Source: Prostheceraeus crozeri (taxonomy: Eukaryota; Platyhelminthes; Polycladida; Euryleptidae). Taken from it: DNA of 64,000 nt. How positions within the stretch are numbered: position 1 is the first letter of the stretch; every line of letters starts with the position of its first letter. Positions 11,104 to 23,100 of this stretch are shown here, one piece after another. A program made the translations under genes and the position numbers. The stretch is from the NCBI GenBank assembly GCA_907163375.1, contig CAJQUW010001722.1, forward strand, positions 62,001-126,000. The letters are read 5' to 3'. Under the pieces are notes generated by a model. It was not told the DNA's origin, searched no databases, and worked only from the letters and a program-made list of their open reading frames with translations.

Positions 11104-14100
11104 CTACAAACAGAAAAATAGATCAAAACATCAAAACCCTATGCCAAAGGACACAACTGTCGTCATAAGTGTTTGTTCAAGTTGCGACTGTATCTTTCAA
11201 AACATAACAATTGTGATACTTGATCGTTATCAGATTATATTCACGATTTTCATTTAGGGCCTAAAGTGCCTGCAAATAATGAAAGTGATGAAAGTGGTTT
11301 AACGTCACTTATACCCCATATACTGGATGCTTGGACGGTCCTGACATAGTCAGACTTTGAACTGGAGCGTTGGGATCTTTTAATCCGGATACCCTTCCTG
11401 ACGACTTCCAATGACTGTCGGGGCTCGAATTCCGTACCAAAAGATGTCTAGGCCAAGCACTTAACCACTGTGCCACGGAGACCACCATATAATGTGCAAT
11501 GATAACTCTGCAATATCAGAAAGTAATCGTATGGTTCTTGGCAGTAATTTTGGGATGTTAAGACTAATCGGCCGATTGGTACCGTAACAATCGGTAGTAA
11601 GAATTGTGCATGACTGAAATGCGAAAAGGACAAATAGCGGCTCTTTCGCATGTGCCAGGACCGAAGTTGATGTATAGTCTAATCTTTTTCAGGAGCTTGA
11701 TGGATTCCTATGGACTCTTTTGATTTGACATGACATGTACATCTAAAAAAAACTAGATTCCTCGTTTTGGAGCTCTTGCGCAAACCCCTTAACTCCCAGT
11801 CCTAACCCCATCTAAACCATTGGAGCGACGGATCGGTTCTTTGTTGCTTTTTTGATGCGCGTTGTGGATCTCTGAAACCAAGTCGCTTTATCTACGCTTT
11901 CGTGAATTTCATTTTAATCACTCTTTCAAAATTCTCTTCAAACATTGTTGCATTCGGTCCATTGGAAAGTCTAATTCATCACCTTTTTTGAAAAGTACGT
12001 TTTTCGAAGGTCAGAATTTCGCCACTATTTGCAAACATTTTGTATGACAACGTTTAACGATTTTCAAATCTAGAACAGTATTTCACAGATATGAGCCTAT
12101 GAATCAAATCATGCTAATCTGTTATAACATAAACATCGAATATAGTATTGGAAATTCAAATGTTGATGCTATGTAAGTAATTGTTGACTTACTAGTTACT
12201 AAAAGTTTTGCAGTAACAACAAGTCATTTTCGTGTGCTTTCTGGAGAATTACTTGAATTCTTTGAATATCTGAAAGTCGCCGTTCTCTTTAATAATCACA
12301 CTTGAAGATACCTACAAGTGTAGAACTCCATTTCACTGATACATTGGTAATGGAGGAAAATGCTCCACATTTCATATTCCGCATGTTTGAGCCGTGTTTC
12401 ATGCACAAATCAATCTTTTCAATCTCTTTATGTATTCATTTGCAACCATAGAGTAGATATATTAGTAGATATATATATACATCCATACTCTATGTTTGTA
12501 ACTCTTTTGTGTATCCAACCTGCTTGGAATCGTGAATAGCAAAGATGAAGTTGATTTATAGCCATCCCCTTGTAATCTTGATGTGCGTCAAAGACCGGCA
12601 TGGACAGGGTTAGCAATGATTTCGTAGTGTTACATAGCAACATGCCTTAATGAATTTGAATATTGTGCTGTTTATCATTCAAGCGGCCTTAATTGTAGCT
12701 TCCCTGAGAATGAAGTGGTCATCCGTGGAGCTGGAAAAAAGTAGTATTTGAAAATAATTTTTGGGCATTTGTATAAGTAGTTGAAGAAGTAAAGAATCAG
12801 CAGCTGCTCACTCTCTTATTCGTTTTTCTGGTGGAGTTCCATAGGACTCATTGCTGGCACCATATACCGTACACATGTTTTATCTTTGCATCTATCTAGT
12901 CTGGGCACAAATGCCTAGGCTGTCAAATTTGCCTGAGATGCAAGTTTGATAATCCTTGTTTTCAGAAATGAAGGGGACGATTTTCACTCCTTTCATATGA
13001 AGTTCAACATTTTAAATCTTGGTGTCATGCCATGATAATAATAACATGAATTCTTCATTAGTCAATGCGACAAACGGCAGAGTTTCCACAATCTCACAAA
13101 AACCACACGGCTCTATGAAATCCGCACAGGATTTATATGAAAAGTAAATTGAGAAACATGATACATATATTTATGTATTACAAGCACGTTTAAATGAACT
13201 TATTTATAATGCAGCTATTATGAAATTTTGTGTTTACAAAATAGTAAAAATAATCTACAATTTCCTGGTGTGCATACATGTATACAATACAGTGTTTTGG
13301 CTTCGTCTATTTTAGCCCAATCTGTTATTCTTAAATATAGGTAATTACAGACTTGCAGTGGGATAGAATTTCTTATTCCCTTTCTCTTATAAGTATTTCG
13401 GGATTGCCATGGACGAGTCTACAAATAAATTTTGAAAAATAGTATAACAATCAAAATCCTGAAAATTCATTCATCTCTCAGATGCGTGAACGAAAAATGA
13501 CATCAAATGAGATAAGGCCAAAATTTGAGCTAATAACGAAAAATGATGGTCTAACGTCACTACTCCCCAATGCTGGGGACTTAGACGGTGGTAACATAGT
13601 CATACTAGTCAGCTAATAATATATGGAGAATTTATCAAATAAGAACTCTGCCAGACTTAAGAGCGAATCTATACGCCATAATTCTGTCATATCTCCTAAG
13701 TTTAGCCTAAAAGACATAGACCGACGACATTGTAATGACATGCCAGTAATATCTCCATGCAAAACTGCAAAAGTGTTATCCTCTGCTTATCCCTATTTAC
13801 AGGCGCAATTTATGCATGGAAGGATGTTTCCATGCAAAATCACTAACGTGCTCAACATAATTTAACAAAGGAAAATTGACGTAGTTAGTCAAGCCACCAT
13901 TTTTATTATGGCCTACATATTAAAGACAAAACAATAGCTACGTTTAGACATTAGACCTATTGGTTGATCGAAAAGCAATGAGGAATAGCGGATCTTTTTG
14001 TACACAAGAAAAACAAAATTCTAATAGTCGAAATTGAGAATCTCTCATGCAGTATGGAAGACTGCAAAACTGCAAAGTATGCTCCCAAACTCCTTTTCTT

Positions 14101-17100
14101 TGCAGGTTTGGGAGCCTATGTCGTGAACGCTTGCAAGCACAGACTTTTATGTTAACATTTCTCTGCATCCGAGTCCAAAATATTAAAAATAGTGTGATTT
14201 CAAAGAGACAATGTCGTCCCGAAGAAATGCACTTTGCGGAATGTTCTGTTTTTTGTGTATATCCACCCTTTTTGTCATCACAGTCAAAGAGCCCTTTGAA
14301 TTCCTGCATGTCTGACAATGAGCTCGAACTCTTGGATAGGGTTTGACAAGCATAGCGTGGCTATTTGATCTATTCAATTCGACATTGAAAAATACAACTG
14401 CTGATTCGGAACGGAGCAGTTTGGTTCCATTTTGCAAAGGAAAAGATGACCCAATGGTGTGTGGCTCTAGAGCAATCTTCCTCGACCATGAAATGAACAT
14501 TTTCGAGCACGTGTTTGAAAAGACGAAGACGTTGAAATAAGCGAAATGAGTTTGGTATTATGCCTGGTAAAGGTATCACGGACACCTTTTTCATGCTTGA
14601 GACATATAAAGAGCCTTCAAGAAAAGAAAGAACCGATAGAGCACTTTTACTATCTCTATTGTCAATGCTACGACAATGTTCTTGGAAACGATATCTAAAA
14701 GGACGGTTTCTATGCTTACAAGCATGATCATTATTTAAAGATTCGCAGATTTTACAGCTACAATTAGTAGAAGAATTTAGAGAATTGAACTTATTGATTA
14801 TCGTCCTTTTAGATATCGTTTCCAAGAACATTGTCGTAGCATTGACAATAGAGATAGTAAAAGTGCTCTATCGGTTCATATGTCTTCGGTACACTTTGAC
14901 CACACCAATACTTCTTCCATAGATGCCTTCACTTTGTCATTCATAGATATTCAGAATAATCCAATAAAAACTCGGTTAGCTGAGAGTGAATTGATACGCA
15001 AATTGAAGCCTAAAATCAATCGGAAAGATGAACTGATGTGAGTGATCATGTCATCGTATTTAAATGTAATGCATGATCCATTGCAAGTTTTTAAGTGTTG
15101 GGTCCTGAGAAAGGCACTGAGTGCAGAAACCGGTCGACCCGTCTCATCTGTATTTCTTTTAAATCAATAAATATAACTTCGGCTTAAAAAGAAAGGGAGC
15201 GCAGTTTTAATTTTGTGAAACAAAACTTGAAATAATGGAAACTGTGTCAGTCAGGGATGGTCAACATTTACGGTGTCTAAAAGCAATAAAAATTGGATTT
15301 CCAGATCCCAGTCAATATGCAGAAACGAGCGTTAATCATTGATTCGCCATGAGATACTTGACTTCCTGAACGTGCACGATCAGTGGCCATAGCTCTTCTG
15401 GCGCGCCTGACCTCTTAAAATGCTTTCTTTTTATTTGTTTTAGTCTGCTGAGTTGAGCACTGATTCCTTAGTTTCATACTACATAGGTTTACTCGCATCT
15501 ACGTAAAAATAATGTTTATATTTCATGCATCACCTCTTGTAAGTAGCTTTAAATGTGAGCATAAAAAAGAACGGCGACTTTCAGATATTCAAAGAACTCA
15601 AGCAATTCTTCAACAGACATGCGAAAATGACTAATTGAATGTGCAACGCCACTAAGTAGGTCTACGTGCACAACAATTACATTTGAATTTCCAATACTAT
15701 ATTCGATGTTTGTGTTATTAATAAATTGGCATGACATGATTGTTGACTGACGATTTATGAAATTTTGAAAATCGATGCGTCCGTTAGGAGTTATCATCCA
15801 AAATGTTAGCGAATATTAGGGAAATTCAAACCTTGGAAAAGGTACTTTTCAAAAAAAAATGTCATGAATTTGACTTTCCAGTGGGCCAAATCCAATGATC
15901 TTCGATGAAAAGTTTGATAATACGCTAAAACTAAAAAATCCTGGGCCGAGCGACTTAGTTTATAGAGGACCACAGCACGACTGCGACATTTTGGGAGCGA
16001 ATCGCCCCCGGCAGAATTAAGAACTGGTAACTGCAGCCACAGCAAATTGCAATTTTGATTCCGCGGATTGATGACTGTATTTAGTTAATTATATCATGAG
16101 CATTAGAATGTAAACATGCGCATGAACTACTATACAAGAAATTAAGCAAAATATTGAAAGGGGGCGCCAAAAATAAATCCTGGAGCAAATGTGACACGAT
16201 AAGAAAAGGTCAAGTAACAATTTATGTAGGTACACAGTGATGCAGACACATTATCAATGATGCTCTATTCATGAGTAAATTCATCAAAAAGGATAGATGA
16301 TTTTATTGATGTGAATGCATCTAGTTAACACAATGATATCAAATAGATGAAAAGTTAGGCAAATGAAATTTCGGCAATGAAGCTACTATGTAGGCCTAGT
16401 CCTACAAACAACTTACCTAGATGACCTAGAAACTTTACCCTAGCTGATTGACTAATTGCAAGATGAATGTAAATAATTTACATTGTTATGTTGAGTTGGG
16501 AAGAACCAAGTTTTGTTTGATATTCAAAATATACTCAGTGACAAAAAGAATGAAACAAGTCCTGATATGAATACTTATGACTTAAACTTGGTTGTACTGT
16601 ACGTTTGTTTGTTGTTTGTAAAAGGAGAACTCGAATGCTTTACTCAAAAACATTTAATTTGATACTCATGATTTTATCAACTTAAGTTAGAAACGGGTGT
16701 GACCACCGCGAGCATCCAAACAGGCATCGATGCGTGAGGGCATGGATGAGCACAGTCGCTGAATGAATGCCAGGTCTAAGAGGTTCCACTGCTCGATCAG
16801 TCTGTCGGCCAACATCTTCAAAGACACTGGTGGGTGGTTGTACCTCTCCCTCACTCTGCGACCAAGTTCATCCCAGCAGTGCTCGATGGGGGAGAGGTCG
16901 GGAGAACGTGAGGGCCATTCCAAGGTTGGGATTCCACTGCTTGCTATCCTGTTAGAGACCACTGAAGCGCGATGGGGCCTTGCGTTGTCATCCTGAAAAA
17001 TCAATTGATTCGATGTCACTGCTAGAGCCACGACCGGTGCCACGATCTCGTCGGCATATCGCTGTCCTGTCAATGTTCCTTTCACTACGATTGCTGATGT

Positions 17101-20100
17101 TTTTCCATTGTGTCAGATACCGGCCCAAACCATGACACTACCGCCGCCGTACCGGTCGTGTTCTTTGACGCAACATGGAGCAAATCGTTCACTTGGCAAG
17201 CGATGAACACGGATCCGACCATCGTTGAAATCGAGAGAAAACCTCGATTCATCAGTCCAGAGCACACGTTCCCACTGACTGTCACTCCACGACTGATGAC
17301 CTTGACACCACGTCACTCGTCTCCTTCGAAGTTCCAGGCTCAGCGGAATTCTCACAGCGGGTCGTCGAGACTGTATACCAGCTTCTCGCAATCTTCGATA
17401 TGCAGTTCGAACGCTACAGGCAACGTTCCCAGCAACCTTCCAGTACACAATTTGCTTCGGGACGGACACAAATCTGTTTCTTTTAGCAGCTAAAACTAAG
17501 CGTGCATCGGTCCGCTTGGATGATACCCTTGGTCTTCCTGATCCGTTCTTCTTTTCCACATTTCCTTCTGCTTTCCAACGACACCACCACCTCCATACAA
17601 CGACCCTTGAAATTTTCAATTCTTTCGCAACAGTTGTAGAACTTTGCCCACAACGCATCATCCCAATTGCCATTCCTCTGGTAAAGTTGTCGTGCGCCAT
17701 TTCATAAGTCAAATCTGGTCAGCAGTAGGTGGTGATTCTGTTCAACTTCTAGCTGTTACTGTGATCAATATTAAATTTTGAAATTTGATGGTCCTATATC
17801 CTCCATTGCCTATGTCCCCATGTTAATATAAAGTAGACGAAAAAGTGTATAAACTACCTATCAATCCAGATATCTATATTTATCCATGTGATAAGATATT
17901 ACATCAGTAGATGAACTTTCAAGCAAGCAGTAGATGAAATGCAAAATTGAATTTCATCTACTGCTTGAAAGTTCATCTACTGATGTGATCTCTGATACTG
18001 CATCCTTTAGAAAACATATATAACAAAACATAGTTAAAATGTACAATTGTTAAATGAACAGTTATTAAATATGATGGTTTTGTTTGGCTTGGTAGCTTCT
18101 TGCTCTGACTCTGACAAAAAAGATGTAGACGGGACAACAGAGGACACAGTCTGTGGGTTTGAACCAGAGAGTATGCTTCCCATTTCTCTTTCCATCAGCT
18201 GCTCATGAATATAGACCTCATCGGCGTCTGATATATGGCCCATGCGTTTCTTTACCACCTCTTTCGGTATCCCTGCCTTCACCAACCTTGTCTTAGCTGA
18301 GCGGCGTAAGCTTGTATTCGTGTAATATCCTGTTTTGCCAATGCTAGACATGAATCGCTTGGTAACACCTTCAATCTGATGAATTCCCAAAGGTTGAGCT
18401 TTGTACCACACTGATGAAGTCGGATTATTGATCCTCGCTAGGTAGAAATCAGGCAAATTACGTTCAGTCGGTCTATGCGAAATGTACAGTTCATAAAGGT
18501 TTATCACGCAGCGACTGGGGTTTTCTTTGTTAGGGAATATTCTTACAGATTTTGGATCCAATGTCGATTGCTTCAGACCAAAGTTTTTGCATTTTGATAC
18601 ATGTTCTGTGTATCGAAGAACCTTCTCTCCATTTTCTGTTATTAGCTTCAGTTGATTGTTGTTTCCAAACTTCAACTGCTTATGTTCTGCTGCTGCACGT
18701 AATCCCAATTGAATTCCGAGACAGTAAATCAGACTTTCTTGGAGTTGAGTTGGTGTACCAGATCCTAGAATACCCTTCTGCCATAATTCCTTTTCATCAT
18801 CCTCAGATATTGGTTCTGCGCGTTTAGGGGCTGCAACATTTCCTTCTGCGCTGACTCTCATTTCTGCGTCAAGGACATCGCGTGCCTCTTTGAACTCTGT
18901 AGATTTGAACAATTACCAATCTCTGCCGCATTCGTATTGTAAATAATGTTGTATCATTGCAAATATAGGCTTTAACGATTTTGGCGGGTATTTCGTTCCG
19001 TCCTGTTTACGCACATCTGCCAAAAAAAACTTTAAGCAGTAATTCAAATCGCTATCGCTCATCTCTTCCAGCTCATGGAACACCTTGCACCCATCCAGTC
19101 TTATTTTCCATTCACTATGCCATGATTTGAACAGCTTTACACATGACTTTTCTTTCTTCTTGGTTCCCTCAGGTACTCTTCTTTTCAAATGTTCTTGTAT
19201 TTCTTCTGATGATGTTGTAGCAAATCTAGAGGTTGATGCAGAAGTAGCTTGTTGTGTACAGTCATCATTGAAAAAGTCCATCATAAGAGAATCGAATTCG
19301 TCAAAATATTCTTCTAGAAATGAATCATTCATTCTTCGTAGGCTTGACAGTTAGACAATAGTGAAATTGTGGCAGAGAATTGATTTCTCAGGCATATTAT
19401 ATTATAGAAAATTAGTTTAAAATTTAGAAATCTAAGTATCCATGACTATGTTCCATGACTATGTTCAGGACATAGGATCAGATTGATCATGGACATCGAT
19501 AGATCATTGATAGATGCCCATTTATATGATCGGAATAGAAATATTGATAAACCACTTTTTTCGGAGTAAACCAAGACATCTACTCGTGCTTCGCACTCGT
19601 AGATGATCCTTGGTTCACTCCTCAAAACAGTGGCTTATCATATACTTCCCTTATCATATGGAGTTCAATGGTGATACATAGAAAGCGAGATATCATCTCA
19701 AACCATAGAAAAAAATGAAACAAACTTCCATTCAAGTCAATGATAGTTGGTTTCATTATTTATGTCAGCGAGTATATAAAATGTGCGATATATTTCGATC
19801 AGCATCTGCTGATCATCTTCAGGCAAGTGAATCATTCAAAGTAACTCAAAAACTTTTCAAACATGGTAATGCATAAACATAGAAATGAAAGGTATAGGCG
19901 ACAGATAGTACTGGATTACATTGTACCAGTAGAACAACGTTCCTTTATTCAAACGTTACGTCGACGATTGCTTTGCCCTGGTCAACAACAGACAAGACAC
20001 AAAACACTCCTCAATATTCTGAACTCTCAGAACAACAATGTCCATTTCGACATTGAATTCCCAACAGAAGATAATTCAATCAGCCTCCTGGATTTTAATG

Positions 20101-23100
20101 TCATGATAACTACGAATAACGAAACAATCTTTGATTTTTACAGGAAAGAATCGAAAAAGAACATTTTCGTGCATTTTGCCTCGAACATTCCACCACATGA
20201 TAAACTTTGTTACATCCAGAACGAAAGGAACCGGATACTTAAGAGATGCTTCAAACCTGAAACTCTTCAAAATCATGGAAAGCAATTTGACCATACGCTG
20301 AGACTAAATGGATATCCGGATGATTTCATCAGCAAGTCAAAACGCTTTAAGAAATCCAGAAAAAAGCAAAACACTCAAGATGTCCTTTTCTTCCGCTTTC
20401 CGTTCATTTCTGAAAAAATTGATCGAGAAATCAAGACAATATTCAAGAAAGAAAAGATAAATGCCCGAATCCGAATCGTAAGAAAATCTAAACCATTACG
20501 TCAACAATTGAAACAGATACAAACTAGTCCAACATGCTCACTGCAAAATTGCCCTGTAAAGAACAGTTCGATTTGCCACAGGAAGAATGTCATTATCAAC
20601 TAACATGTGAAAAGTGTCAGAAAAAGTACAAAGGAAGCACGATACGCACTCTACACGTTAGATGTAAGGAGCACACAACTAAGAAAGACTCATCCATGAA
20701 CATACATCTCAACTCATGTCAAACGAACATCTTTCAAACTGAAATACTAGCGCATGATAATGACAACACAAATTTACGTCTTCGTGAAGCTTACTACATC
20801 AAACAATTAAAACCTCAAATTAACAACAGCAGTTTTGATGAACTTGAGCAGTTTAGTGATTTCCTTTTCATTGGATTTTAGTTTTTCTTTGTGTGTGTTT
20901 CTAGTCAGGTCAGAGTTATTCCACTTTACTACTGTTAAATTGTAACCCAGTACTACCTGTTTCAATTGCTCTATGTCAGTCAGATCAAAGCTATCAAATC
21001 GCGCTAGCTACTGGTACAAGATAACCCAGTACTATCTGTCGCCTATGCCTTTCATTTCTATGTTTATACATTACCATGTTTGAAAAAATTTGAGTTACTT
21101 TGAATGATTCACTTGCCTGAAGATGATCAGCAGGTGCTGATCGAAATATATCGCACATTTATGTTTTATATATTTTGAATATCAAACAAAACTTGGTTCT
21201 TCCCAACTCAACATAATCATGCCAAACCAAGGCATTTTCACAACAAATTTACATTGTATAGAGTTGTTTACATTAATATACATTGTATTGAGTTATTTAA
21301 AAATAACCGTCATAATGCGACATACAATAAACATGCGGCCTCAAACACCAGTAAAACTATTTTAATAAATGAAAAATCAACGTACTTGGCAGGAAATCTT
21401 CTCTCAATAATGATTTTCTCTAGTTCAATCATTGAAGTTTTACATAATTCCGCTGCAGAACCTGATGAAAGTTATGAATCGACATTAATGCATTGAGAAG
21501 GAATTCAGTGAAACAATAAAACATTTTACTTGTTCTGTGAGCACATAAGTATAGAATTCTTTCTAAATATCACACTATTTTGCGGTTTTTTAGATGAGAT
21601 GACAGCGGTACCATCCGGAGTGTATGTGGCGAGAAATCACTGCTCATCCAGTTGGATGCAGGCAGGATATTTGAGGCCCAATCTGCAAAGACCCGAATTA
21701 AATAAATCCCTCTCACTGTCAGTATTTCCTTGATATCATCTTATACGTTCTAAGAAATTAACTCACAAGCTCATGTATTGATCCATTGTACCAATGAGTA
21801 CTAGTGGAAAACCCTGGATCTCATTAATTACCACGAACCTAATTCGATGCGATACATGTATGCTTCTGAGCCTACATGTAAGTGAAATTATTATAAGGAC
21901 AAAATCAAGATTCTGATGAAAGAGCTAAAGAAGAATGGTTGGAGAACACAAGAAAAACAAGTGATGGGCAGTGGAAAGTATCTAATTTGTGTAATTTGAC
22001 AATTGAAGTATATATCCATTCCAGTTAAATCACTTTCAGCAACGATTTCTTTGTCTCACGGCAATTTTTGTTTATTTTATTTTTACCCTTACGTTGAACA
22101 GTGAGTTAATGGTTACTATTACTTATTTTTTTGTCCGTTAAATCTGTGTAACCCTCAAAAAATCAAAGTTTCTACTGTTTTCAATCAGTTACCACTTCTA
22201 AATAGTGTCAATAAGTAACAAAGTTAGTAAGTATGGACAAATACACCCACGTTGGCTATCATGATACAAGAGCAGTGTCATATAAAACTGCCCAGTAGTG
22301 TGTAATTAAAAGAAGTGCGAAGTGTAAATACATTTCTATCTTATCGAAGCTAAATACAACGCACGAAGGACCAAATGATGCGACGAATGCAGTCCTAGGG
22401 GACGTTTTTCCATTCATCTTGAGATGCAACTTTTAAATCAGCAGGATTTCGAATGCGTCGTCTTGCGATACGCCTATCGAGCTTATCCGATACATGTTCA
22501 ATGGGCTTGAGATCGGGACTCCTGCTCGGCCACTCTCTGTCAAGTCATTGTTGAGCAAAGTCATTGTTTTCCGAGTGAAAAATCTCCAGCATCAACACCT
22601 GGTAGGATGAATCCCAGACCGATAGCAGTTAATCCAAGTGGCATAGCGGCGCTGGTAAAAACCTCACGGTAATTGCTACTATTCACAGAGCCATTCAATA
22701 ACAGAAGATCGGATTTCCCATTCCAGGCTATTTGTCTATAGTTTACAATCATCAGTCAAGGGAAGAAACTTGAGTGGGCGGCAACTGTGAAGACCGGCAT
22801 CATGAAGTCGCCTACTTATGGCTGACTGAGGTACTCGAATATTCTTCTCAAGAAAAAGTCGTTGCAGGAATGTTTATGGAAGTATTCACTTGTACCGTGT
22901 AAATGATAAAAGAAGCTTCAGCTTCAAGAATGGTAAGTCTGCCGGATCTGACTCCATCCTTTACTTAGCGGGTCCCCTTATAACAACAAATTTTGAAGCT
23001 ACTACCTAACGATAGCCCTTAGAACATCCCGTGTGTAGCGATTCATTACATATATGACCTACTTATATTGCTACACCTACTTGCCTGTGAGTGGCATTCA

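Larger units (their letters stand above)
19781..21160 (+). mobile_element. Penelope-like retroelement, 5' truncated, with inverted terminal copies
   Basis: About 1.4 kb. The terminal ~155 bp at 19781-19934 is an inverted copy of 21005-21160. Such partial terminal copies are known from Penelope-like elements. Inside are the tail of the reverse transcriptase, a linker, and a GIY-YIG endonuclease. Each terminal copy has a hammerhead ribozyme motif. Confidence 0.88.

Noticed and set aside
14370-14831. 153-codon minus-strand frame as a gene
   Set aside because: Its recognisable part is the inverted half of the Penelope fragment; the rest has no domain or splice signals.
19863-19934. ATG at 19863 as the start of a Penelope gene
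   Set aside because: These codons lie inside the inverted terminal copy, which is antisense 3' sequence, not coding sequence.
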